Part shown: positions 36,788 through 44,646 of the stretch, piece after piece
How positions within the stretch are numbered: position 1 is the stretch's first letter
How the letters are laid out: every line of letters starts with the position of its first letter
Assembly: GCA_020723185.1 (NCBI GenBank)
Contig: DYJI01000002.1
Coordinates: forward strand, 124,001 to 188,000
From: Sideroxydans lithotrophicus
GTDB taxonomy: Bacteria; Pseudomonadota; Gammaproteobacteria; Burkholderiales; Gallionellaceae
Direction of reading: 5' to 3'
DNA length: 64,000 bases
The notes under the pieces: generated by a model
Databases searched by the model: none
Seen by the model: only the letters and a program-made list of their open reading frames with translations
What the model was told of the DNA's origin: nothing
Program-made: the position numbers and the translations under genes

Positions 36788-37414
36788 TTACTTGTTGACG
36801 GGTGATTCCGGGTCCAGCAGCAATGCCACCAGATCCTTCATCTGTGCTTCAGTAAGGATGCCCATGTGACCGAAACGCGGCATGTTGGCGCATGCATTGC
36901 CGGCTTTGGCGTTGTAGATGCGGGCATAGGCGTAGCGCTGGATGTCTTCGCCGTTGCCGCGCGTCTTGCCGAAGTTGAGCAGGCTGGGACCGATGGTGCC
37001 GTAGGCGATCTCGCTGGAAGACAGCTGGTGGCAGTTGTAGCAGTTGCCGCCGTTCGGGTCGCCTTCCTTGTCGCTCCAGGTCATACCCCGGCCGCTCTGG
37101 GCCAGCTTCTCGCCGGCCTTCCAGTCGCCCATGAACTTGCCATCGGCAGGCCACTTGATGGCTTCGGCTTCCTTGGCTTCCAGTTTGGCCTTCAGCTTCT
37201 TCGGCAGATTGTCCACGTATTTGCTGCACGCGGCTTGTAGCTCATCCTGCTCCACGCGTGTCGCCTTGGCGATGCCTTTGTCGCGGAAATCGCGTTTCAC
37301 GATCATGGCGGTCTTGGCGTCCAGATCCTTGGACGCATCACCCGCCTGCGACGGTGCAGCAACCATGGCCAGCGAGAGACTGACCGCGAATCCAATCATC
37401 GATTTAGTATTCAT
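36788..37414 (-). CDS. soxX: sulfur oxidation c-type cytochrome SoxX
   Basis: A 208-residue monohaem cytochrome c. The start at 37414 has AGGAG at 9 bp, better than the track start. The signal peptide is MIGFAVSLSLAMVAAPSQA-GDA. The haem site is GGNCYNCHQLS, with a distal Met likely in CANMPRFGHMGILTEAQMKD. It forms SoxAX with the product of soxA, which oxidatively joins thiosulfate to SoxYZ. The N-terminal insert of about 80 residues before the haem marks the longer SoxX type. Confidence 0.93.
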   Translation of the reverse strand: MNTKSMIGFAVSLSLAMVAAPSQAGDASKDLDAKTAMIVKRDFRDKGIAKATRVEQDELQAACSKYVDNLPKKLKAKLEAKEAEAIKWPADGKFMGDWKAGEKLAQSGRGMTWSDKEGDPNGGNCYNCHQLSSSEIAYGTIGPSLLNFGKTRGNGEDIQRYAYARIYNAKAGNACANMPRFGHMGILTEAQMKDLVALLLDPESPVNK

Positions 37415-37426
37415 GTTCGTCATCTC

Positions 37427-38248
37427 CTAGCGTTTCAGACCTGGGCCGACATACTCTGCGCCGTTCGCGCTGACTGCCAGATAGGTGGTCAATGCGATGG
37501 TGGCTTCGGATGCGAACTTCGGTTCCGGGAAGCGTTGCTGGCGGAAGCAGTCGTTCAGACGCCACTGGAAGGAGCGGGTCAGACCCTGCGACACGCGATA
37601 GGCAGGCCAAGATGTGTAAGCCGCCTGGGCGTCCTTTTTGCTGCTGCGCATGTTGGGCAGGTCCTGCATGCGGATGCGCACGCCGCTGGTGGCATGGCAG
37701 GTGGAGCAGGCGAAGTCATACGGACCGGCGCGATAATTGAAGATGCGCTTGCCGATCTCGTAGGCTTCTTTCTCCTTGGGGTGCTTGGTCGAGACCTTCA
37801 TCTTCATGCCTTTGGATTGACCGACAACGTAGGTGGCCAGCGAAGAGATATCGGACTCTTTCTTCTCGGAAGCGAATGGCTTGGCGGTGATCTGCTCTTC
37901 CGGGATGCCCTGCAAGGTGGTCATGCAGGTGAGCAGACGCGATTCCAGGTCCTGCACCATCTTCGTATCCTTGAAGTATCGCGGCATCTCTGCATAAGCG
38001 CCCTTCACCACGCCCGGGCCTTTGCCCAGATCGCACTTCTCCAGGCTGACATTCTTCGGACCGCCCGGTGTCTTCCACAGCTCTTCGCCGCGCATCTCGT
38101 CGAACTCGGCGGGGTTGCCGTCGCTGATCATTTCGCGGTATTGCTCGATGCGATCCGAATCGGTGACGGCTTTCTCTTCCGCCACCGCCGTCAGGCTGGT
38201 CGACAATGCCAGCACCATCACTGCCCTGCATATTTGATTGGTGTTCAT
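37427..38248 (-). CDS. soxA: sulfur oxidation c-type cytochrome SoxA
   Basis: A 273-residue periplasmic cytochrome, catalytic subunit of SoxAX. The signal peptide is AVMVLALSTSLTAVA-EEK. Only one CxxCH is visible (DFACSTCHATSGVR), so this is the monohaem form. Other cysteines are in LEKCDLGKG and LLTCMTTLQG. The active-site cysteine that carries the persulfide is probably in RLNDCFRQQRFPEP. AGGGAG precedes the ATG. It lies between soxZ and soxX. Confidence 0.93.
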   Translation of the reverse strand: MNTNQICRAVMVLALSTSLTAVAEEKAVTDSDRIEQYREMISDGNPAEFDEMRGEELWKTPGGPKNVSLEKCDLGKGPGVVKGAYAEMPRYFKDTKMVQDLESRLLTCMTTLQGIPEEQITAKPFASEKKESDISSLATYVVGQSKGMKMKVSTKHPKEKEAYEIGKRIFNYRAGPYDFACSTCHATSGVRIRMQDLPNMRSSKKDAQAAYTSWPAYRVSQGLTRSFQWRLNDCFRQQRFPEPKFASEATIALTTYLAVSANGAEYVGPGLKR

Positions 38249-38305
38249 TTGTTCTCCCTGATAAAAAAATGGCCATGCAGTCGCATAGCCAATTCATCTT
38301 TACTT

Positions 38306-38620
38306 TTATGCCGAGATCGTCACCTCGTCGCTGCGGGAGTCGCCCTTGTTGTCGACCCAGCTGACTTTGACCTTCTCACCCGCGCTGCCCCCTTTGAAGC
38401 TGAACATCAGGTAAGGGTTCTTGGAGATCGATTGCCCGAACTGGGCATCGAGCACGATGCGTCCCTGGTATTCCGCCTTGACCTCGGTGATGAACCAGGC
38501 CGGGATCAGGGAACCGTCCGCATCCTTGCGCAGGCCGGTCTCCATCTCGTGCTGCATCAGGATCTTGACTTCGGTCATGCCGTCCTTGACGGAGGCACGT
38601 ATCTTCATTGGTTTGCCCAT
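38306..38620 (-). CDS. soxZ: thiosulfate oxidation carrier complex protein SoxZ
   Basis: A 104-residue immunoglobulin-fold partner of SoxY with no signal peptide, as expected, since SoxYZ is exported through the SoxY Tat signal. Motifs: MKIRASVKDGMTEVKILMQH, PAWFITEVKAEYQGRIVLDA and FSFKGGSAGEKVKVSWVDNK. The ATG at 38620 follows AAGGAAG; the track extension is out of family. Confidence 0.95.
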   Translation of the reverse strand: MGKPMKIRASVKDGMTEVKILMQHEMETGLRKDADGSLIPAWFITEVKAEYQGRIVLDAQFGQSISKNPYLMFSFKGGSAGEKVKVSWVDNKGDSRSDEVTISA

Positions 38621-38660
38621 GTTGTCTTCCTTGTGCGTATTGAGTGAGTGTCCGCTACGG

Positions 38661-39140
38661 TTAGCCGCCGCAGCCGCCTGCCGTGACTTTGACTTCTTTC
38701 GAAGTGCGGTAGTACTTGCCGTCGGCCTTGACCAGCGCCACCACATGGGCCGTCTTACCCATCTTCACTCGCGTCGTCACTTCGGCTGCTGTGCCTGCGG
38801 GGATATTGAACACGGCCGCCAGCACGTTGGGGTTCTTGTCCACCATGATGGCGATCTGCTCGACATTGGGAAGTGAACTGGAGATACCGACCGGCACCAC
38901 CGAGCCGTTCTCGGCGATCTCGGGTACGGTCAAGCGGATCAAGGTGGAATTCTCTTCCGGGTTGGTCGCCCCCAGCGAGCCCAAGGCTTCGTCCACTGCT
39001 TTGGATGTGAAGGCTTTCTGATTCCATTCGGCCAGTGCCTGGCCCGGGCGCAACAGGGCCGCACCGCCGAACAGGGCCAGCAAACCTATGCCCCCGGTGG
39101 ATAAAGCCTTGCGACGTCCCAGATCTATCTCTTTACTCAT
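38661..39140 (-). CDS. soxY: thiosulfate oxidation carrier protein SoxY
   Basis: A 159-residue periplasmic carrier. Tat signal MSKEIDLGRRKALSTGGIGL; the ATG at 39140 has GGGAG at 7 bp. It ends with the swinging-arm motif KVTAGGCGG, whose Cys holds the sulfur intermediate during Sox thiosulfate oxidation. It is the first gene of the operon, with a strong promoter upstream. A decayed copy of its 5' end lies at 44345-44509. Confidence 0.95.
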   Translation of the reverse strand: MSKEIDLGRRKALSTGGIGLLALFGGAALLRPGQALAEWNQKAFTSKAVDEALGSLGATNPEENSTLIRLTVPEIAENGSVVPVGISSSLPNVEQIAIMVDKNPNVLAAVFNIPAGTAAEVTTRVKMGKTAHVVALVKADGKYYRTSKEVKVTAGGCGG

Positions 39141-39241
39141 CAAGATTCTCCCTTTCCCGTTTCGTTGTTAAAACAAGGACTGCACACTCGCTGCGTTTTC
39201 CACCGTGGACGGATATCACCGTCCTCGGAGCAGAGCCGAAC

Positions 39242-39269
39242 CGTATACCTGACAAGATTACGGTGTCAA
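39242..39269 (-). promoter_or_regulatory. sigma-70 promoter of the sox operon
   Basis: On the minus strand TTGACA, 16 bp, TATACG, about 100 bases before soxY. The -35 is consensus. An inverted repeat ACCCAT-N11-ATGGGT (39272-39294) lies immediately upstream of the -35 and may be a regulator site. Confidence 0.6.
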
Positions 39270-39441
39270 TAACCCATACGTAGCCCGAATGGGTAGTGAA
39301 TACAACTATTAAGTGTGATTTTTAACAACGGCTAATATGCCGGCGAAGCGGCCGACACGATAGATGTTGCGGGTGCTGACGCACCCGGTGGAGGCAAAGA
39401 CTAAGCAGCGGATCAGACGCCTAAAAGGTGCAGTTGGGTGG
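39270..39441. other. gap between sox promoter and cheBR-type gene
   Basis: Holds the ACCCAT/ATGGGT inverted repeat and a perfect 7+4+7 hairpin (CGGGTGC-TGAC-GCACCCG, 39370-39387) 55 bp after the stop codon of the gene at 39442. The hairpin has no T-run, so it is at best a weak or Rho-assisted end point. No ORF is supported. Confidence 0.5.
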
Positions 39442-42400
39442 TCACTGCAAGACCGCATCCTTGCCGTAACTGGCGACCAATTCCTTGCTGCTCAGCGGAT
39501 GCGCGAACAGGTAGCCCTGACCGATGTCGCAGCCAGTGCTGCGCAACACTTCCAGCTGTTCCGCCGTCTCGATGCCCTCCGCCACGACGCTGAACCCAAG
39601 CGTCTGCGCCATCAGCAGGATGGTCTTGGCGATCGCTTGCGCATCCGAGTTGTTGGCGATGTCGATAACGAAATGCTGGGCAATCTTCAACTCGTGGATC
39701 GGCATACGTTGCAGATAGGCCAGCGAGGAATAACCGGTACCGAAATCGTCGATGCTGAGTTTGATGCCGAGCGCCTTCAACTCCTGCAACATCTGTTGCG
39801 CCTGCTCGGTATCTTCTGCCAGCGCGCTCTCGGTCAATTCCACCATGACGCGGCCGGCATCGAGCTTGTGCTGGCTGAGCAGGCGCAGCATCAGCGCCGG
39901 GATGTTGCTGCGGCGGAACTGGTAGGGCGAGACGTTGATGGACACGCGCGGGATGTCATGGCCGTGTTTCACCCATTCCGCCATCTGTTTGCAGGCGGTC
40001 GCGGCAACCCACTCGCCGAGGCGGTCGATGATGCCGGTCTTCTCGGCCAGCGGGATGAACTTGGACGGCGGGACCAATCCCTCTGTCGGGTGCTGCCAGC
40101 GCACCAGCGCCTCGACACCGACCAGCCTTCCGCTGGCGATATCCACCTGCGGTTGATAGAGCAGGTACAGTTCATTGCGCTCGATCGCACCGCGTAACTC
40201 GGTCTCCAGTTTCAGGCGCTCGTCGGCGATGCGCTTGAGTTCGTCGGTGAAGAAGTGGTGCGAGCGCTTGCCGCCGTCCTTGGCTTGGTACATGGCGCTG
40301 TCCGCGTTCTTGAGCAGCGTCTCGGGATCGAGGCCGTCATTGGGATACAGGCAGATGCCGATGCTGGCACCAGGGTAGATGTTCTGGCGGCCGATCGAAT
40401 GCGGACGCAGCATGGCGTCGCTGATGCGGTGTGCGGTCATCTCCGCCTCGGCCACGGTCGCCTCTTCGATCAGCAGCGCGAACTCGTCGCCGCCAAAGCG
40501 CGCCACGGTGTCACCGCCGCGCACGCAGTCGCGCAGGCGTGCGGAGATCTCCTTGAGCAGATCGTCGCCGGCGGCATGTCCCATCGAGTCGTTGATTACC
40601 TTGAAGTTGTCCAGGTCGATGAACAGTACGGCGAATGAGTTCTCGCTACGCTCGGCATGCGCGATGGCCTGACGCAGGCGGTCGAGGAACAGCGCGCGGT
40701 TGGGCAGGCCGGTCAACTCGTCGTGCGTGGCCAGGAATTCCACCTTGCGCTGCGATTCCTTGACCACCGAGATGTCGCTGAAGATGCCGACGTAATTGAT
40801 GATGTTGCCTTCCGGGTCGTTCACCACATTGATGGTGAGCCATTCAGGGTAGATCTCGCCGGATTTGCGCTTGTTCCAGACTTCGCCCTGCCACCAGCCA
40901 TGGGTCTCCAGATGGGACCACATGCTCTTGTAGAACGAGGCATCCTGTTTGCCGGACGACAGCATCTTGGGCGTCTGACCGACGGCTTCCTCGGGCTCGT
41001 AGCCGGTCACCTGCGTGAACGCGCTGTTGACGGTGAGGATGCGCTGGTGCGCATCGGTGACCACGATGCCTTCACCGGAACGGTCGAACACGCGCGCCGC
41101 CAGACGCAACTGGTCCTCGGCACGCTTGTGCTCTGTGACATCGGCGGACTGCGTGCAGATGCTGTATACCACGCCGTCCTCGGTCAGCAGCGGGAAGCGG
41201 ATGGAATGCAGGAAACGTTCCTGCCCGTTGGAAAATGCGAGGTGATCCTCGAACTCCAGCGAGGTGCGCAGACGCACCACATCCAGTTCCTTGGAACGGA
41301 AGTCGTCGGCGATCTTGCGCGGCAACACCTGGGCATCGGTCTTGCCCAGCACGTCCGCCGACACCAGCCCGAAGAACTTCTCGAACTCCCGGTTGACGAA
41401 CTCGTAGCGGCCGGCCAGATCCTTGAGTGCGATGATGGAGGTGGAGTTATTCATGATCGCCAGCAGGATCTCGCGGTTCTTGCGCACATCGCGTTCGGCC
41501 ACCAACCGTTCGGTATGGTCCAGCAGCACGATGATCGCGCCGCGGTTGCCGCTCATTTTCGTCTCGTAAGGGGAGACATGCAGCAGGTAGTGACGCTCGC
41601 TGGAGAAGATATGCGTCTCGTCCACTCGTTTGTTGGCGATCGCGCCCTGCACCGCCGCCGAGAAATCCTTCATCCCGACCGGCAAACGCATACTGGGCAA
41701 CTGCTGCTTGAGGGATGCGTTGGTGAGCGAGAACAAGGATGCGGCTGGGCTGTTGAAGCGCACGATCTCCAGATGTGCATTGCACACGATGATGGGGAAT
41801 CCGGCACTATTCTGGATGTTCTCCAGATCGTTCAACAACTCTGCCAGTTCTCCGGAACGTACCTGCAATTCCTCGTTTACCGTGGTCAATTCCTCGTTGG
41901 TGGATTGCAACTCTTCGTTCGCCGCCTCCAACTCCTCGTTGGAAGATTGCAGCTCTTCGTTGGCCGCCACGACTTCCTCGTTGAGTGCCTGCATCTCCTC
42001 GTTAGAGGTCTCCAGCTCCTCGATCACGGTCTGCAGACGCTCGCGCGTGGAGATCAACTCCTCCTCGAGCTCGCGGACATTTCGCCCCTCGGCGCTGAGC
42101 GGCGGGACCTCGCCATCCCCTTCGCGCGCGATCGCCGGCGGCATCACTTCGAAACTCACCAGGAACAACATACTGTTGATGCCGCGCTCCATCGGATGCA
42201 CGGCGATGCGCACGCTTCGCGTCTCTTCTCCAATCTTTATGGCGTGCGGACGACCCACAGCGGACTCGTGCTTATGATCGGCATGATGCTGTAGCAATTG
42301 CAGATCAGCGCGCAGCTCCCGCCTGAGCAGATGCTGCAGATTGAAGTTGGGTTTTCCGGGCAGAACGAGCAGATACGGGCTGACATCCCCATGGATATGC

Positions 42401-44055
42401 AGGATATCGAATGAGCTGTTCACCAACACGGTGGCCGGCACATAGCGGCGCACCGCCTCGTCCATCAGTCTCGACTCGGAATCCGCCACTGACTTGGGCA
42501 GGATGCGCTCGGAGGTGTCCGGCAACCTGAATGCCGGCACATTGAGGCGCGACTCGCCAGGCATGCGGCGGTAGATCCGTGCGCCCTTGTCGATGACCTC
42601 GAACAATGCCTCCTGCTGGAAGATACCCTCGGACTTACCAAGGAACAGGACTCCACCCGGATTCAAACTGTAATGGAATGTCGACAGTACCTTTGCTTGC
42701 AGTTCGTTCTGCAAGTAAATGAGCATGTTCCGGCAGCTCACCAAGTCCAGCCTGAGGAACGGCGGATCCTGTATCAGATCCTGTCGTGCCACCACGACCA
42801 TGTCGCGCAGGACGCGCGACACCTCAAGTCGATTACCTACCTTCACGAAATAGCGGATCGCCAATCCCGGCTCCAGATCGGCCAGCGCACTCTCGGCATA
42901 GGACCCCTTGCGCGCAATCGCCAGAGCGTTGATGTCGATGTCGGTGGCGAATATCTGGATGCGGAACTGGGACAAGTTTGGCCCCAGCAGCTCGGCCAGC
43001 AGGATGGCCATCGTATAGGCCTCTTCGCCCGTGGCGCAGGCTGCGACCCAGATGCGGATCTCATCACCCGGTCGCTTGTTCTGGATGATGCCTTGCAGCA
43101 TCCTTCTTAACGCATCGAACGACGATGCGTCACGGAAGAATGCAGTGACCGAGATCAGGATGTCCTTGCCCAGGTGCTCCAGCTCTTCGGGGTTGCTATC
43201 CACCAGAGCCAAGTAATCGTCCAGATCGTTCACATGGCAGGCTGCCATGCGCCGCTCGATGCGCCGCCACAGCGTGCCTTCCTTGTAGCCCGAGAAATCG
43301 ATGCGCGTGTGCTGCTTGACCTTGATCAGCAGTTTCTTAAGCGTAGTTGCGGCAATGGGCGGCTTGTTGGTGACCGTGACGCTGCCATGCGAGCGCGCGA
43401 TGACGGCGATCTCCTTGGCGATACCTTCCGGAGACAACACCCAGTCCACGCAACCGGTGTCGATGGCCGATTGCGGCATACCCGCATATTTTGCCGTCTG
43501 CGGATCCTGCGCAAAGGTGTAGCCACCCGCCGCCTTGATATCTCGCAATCCGGCAGCACCATCGCTTCCTGTTCCGGAAAGGATCACACCGATGGCATCT
43601 TCTATCTTCTCTTCGGCCAGCGAAGTCAGGAACAGATTGACCGACGGTCGCGGTGTCGCTTCGCGCGGTCCCTCGATCAACTCAAAACAGCCATCCTTCA
43701 GTTTTACATTGCTGCTGGCTGGCGCGACATAGATCGTGTCCGGCTCGGGTTGCACGCCGTTCTCGACTTCCTGCACGGCCATCGCGGTCTCGCGGCCGAG
43801 CAACTGCGCCATCATGCTGCGGTGGGTAGGGGAAAGATGCTGAAGCACGACGTAGGAGATGCCCAGATCGGTCGGCAGTGCGGCGATGAGTGCGGACAAC
43901 GCTTCCAGACCGCCCGCAGAAGCTCCGATGCCGACCAAATATGGGCGTAGCGGAACCACTGCATCTATCTGAGCCGCCTTCTTCTTCGTCTGTTTAGCCG
44001 TTGACACTCTGGGCGGTTTAGCCACCGCGACCTTGCTCTTTTTTTCCGGAAGCAT
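39442..44055 (-). CDS. CheB-CheR-PAS-GGDEF-EAL hybrid signalling protein
   Basis: A 1537-residue cytoplasmic protein. The ATG at 44055 follows GAGGGGAAAC. Domain order: basic leader; CheB methylesterase without receiver (catalytic Ser in VGIGASAGGLEAL, His in VVLQHLSPTHRSM, Asp in SGTGSDGAAGLRD); CheR methyltransferase (LWRRIERRMAACHVNDLDDY, SAM-binding IWVAACATGEEAYTMAILL, LVSCRNMLIYLQNELQ); a NEEL-rich coiled coil (residues about 655-740); three PAS units; GGDEF with intact RFGGDEFALLIEE; EAL with intact VGVEALVRWQHPTEG and SIDDFGTGYSSLAYL. It could modify chemoreceptor methylation and turn over c-di-GMP in one polypeptide. It lies between soxY and a soxY remnant. Confidence 0.9.
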   Translation of the reverse strand: MLPEKKSKVAVAKPPRVSTAKQTKKKAAQIDAVVPLRPYLVGIGASAGGLEALSALIAALPTDLGISYVVLQHLSPTHRSMMAQLLGRETAMAVQEVENGVQPEPDTIYVAPASSNVKLKDGCFELIEGPREATPRPSVNLFLTSLAEEKIEDAIGVILSGTGSDGAAGLRDIKAAGGYTFAQDPQTAKYAGMPQSAIDTGCVDWVLSPEGIAKEIAVIARSHGSVTVTNKPPIAATTLKKLLIKVKQHTRIDFSGYKEGTLWRRIERRMAACHVNDLDDYLALVDSNPEELEHLGKDILISVTAFFRDASSFDALRRMLQGIIQNKRPGDEIRIWVAACATGEEAYTMAILLAELLGPNLSQFRIQIFATDIDINALAIARKGSYAESALADLEPGLAIRYFVKVGNRLEVSRVLRDMVVVARQDLIQDPPFLRLDLVSCRNMLIYLQNELQAKVLSTFHYSLNPGGVLFLGKSEGIFQQEALFEVIDKGARIYRRMPGESRLNVPAFRLPDTSERILPKSVADSESRLMDEAVRRYVPATVLVNSSFDILHIHGDVSPYLLVLPGKPNFNLQHLLRRELRADLQLLQHHADHKHESAVGRPHAIKIGEETRSVRIAVHPMERGINSMLFLVSFEVMPPAIAREGDGEVPPLSAEGRNVRELEEELISTRERLQTVIEELETSNEEMQALNEEVVAANEELQSSNEELEAANEELQSTNEELTTVNEELQVRSGELAELLNDLENIQNSAGFPIIVCNAHLEIVRFNSPAASLFSLTNASLKQQLPSMRLPVGMKDFSAAVQGAIANKRVDETHIFSSERHYLLHVSPYETKMSGNRGAIIVLLDHTERLVAERDVRKNREILLAIMNNSTSIIALKDLAGRYEFVNREFEKFFGLVSADVLGKTDAQVLPRKIADDFRSKELDVVRLRTSLEFEDHLAFSNGQERFLHSIRFPLLTEDGVVYSICTQSADVTEHKRAEDQLRLAARVFDRSGEGIVVTDAHQRILTVNSAFTQVTGYEPEEAVGQTPKMLSSGKQDASFYKSMWSHLETHGWWQGEVWNKRKSGEIYPEWLTINVVNDPEGNIINYVGIFSDISVVKESQRKVEFLATHDELTGLPNRALFLDRLRQAIAHAERSENSFAVLFIDLDNFKVINDSMGHAAGDDLLKEISARLRDCVRGGDTVARFGGDEFALLIEEATVAEAEMTAHRISDAMLRPHSIGRQNIYPGASIGICLYPNDGLDPETLLKNADSAMYQAKDGGKRSHHFFTDELKRIADERLKLETELRGAIERNELYLLYQPQVDIASGRLVGVEALVRWQHPTEGLVPPSKFIPLAEKTGIIDRLGEWVAATACKQMAEWVKHGHDIPRVSINVSPYQFRRSNIPALMLRLLSQHKLDAGRVMVELTESALAEDTEQAQQMLQELKALGIKLSIDDFGTGYSSLAYLQRMPIHELKIAQHFVIDIANNSDAQAIAKTILLMAQTLGFSVVAEGIETAEQLEVLRSTGCDIGQGYLFAHPLSSKELVASYGKDAVLQ

Positions 44056-44344
44056 CTGTTTCCCCTCGTGATGGACCGTGGCCCCGCCTCTGCCTGCCGG
44101 GCCTCCCTTGCCCCAGTCAGATTCTGTGATCCAATTCACTCAACGCCGCACAACATCGAACTTGATGCGCGCACGTTCTATGTGTGATGCGCACAATAGC
44201 GCAAAACTACCAACGAGGAGAAAGAAAAACCCGTATTTTCTGAAATGTTATTCGGGCAGGGCAACCTGGATATCAAACAACACGTCGCTTATTGCCGGTC
44301 AATTTGGAAGGAATTCGGTTCCGGTACCTGTTCCTTCTGTGTTG
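44056..44344. other. upstream region of the CheB-CheR hybrid gene, no gene seen
   Basis: Part of a 591-bp gap (44056-44646). This part contains the SD of the hybrid gene, no convincing promoter boxes and only shadow-quality ORFs. The right-hand part carries the soxY remnant described separately. The last about 135 bp before 44647 show nothing recognisable. Confidence 0.5.
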
Positions 44345-44509
44345 ACAGGGCCAGCAAACCTTGCCCCCCGGTGGATATGCCTTGCGACGTCCCTGATCTA
44401 TCTCAAGGATTGCACATTCGCCTGAGTATTCCAGCGTGAGCTGATATCGCCACCAGAAGCCAACTTGCAGCCAGTAAGATCAATGAATACAAACATTCAT
44501 TGAGATTTT
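44345..44509 (-). pseudogene. decayed copy of the soxY 5' end and leader
   Basis: On the plus strand 44345-44404 (ACAGGGCCAGCAAACC through GATCTATCTC) matches 39071-39131 inside soxY in about 55 of 61 positions. It covers the codons for EIDLGRRKALSTGG, but single-base indels break the frame. The SD and start codon (about 43 bp) are deleted. The match resumes at 44405-44456 against 39175-39226 and again near 44484-44509 against 39297-39322 (TGAATACAA). The orientation is the same as soxY, 5.2 kb away. Confidence 0.75.
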
Positions 44510-44646
44510 CGAGCGCAGCAGGCACCGTCGGCGGCTCTTTACGGCCACCCATCGAGCGGTATTTGCGGTGAACCCGTGTGCTTAGAGATAGAGGATCTCC
44601 AGCCGAAGTATTGCACCTCTCAAAGAATCCAAGGCTGCTCGCGGAG

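Noticed and set aside
34933-36798. 621-residue plus-strand ORF over soxB
   Set aside because: Antisense to soxB, with composition typical of reverse-complement frames and no motifs or SD.
44078-44439. Short ORFs in the gap upstream of the CheB-CheR hybrid gene
   Set aside because: They cross the soxY remnant in the antisense direction, lack SDs and resemble no family.
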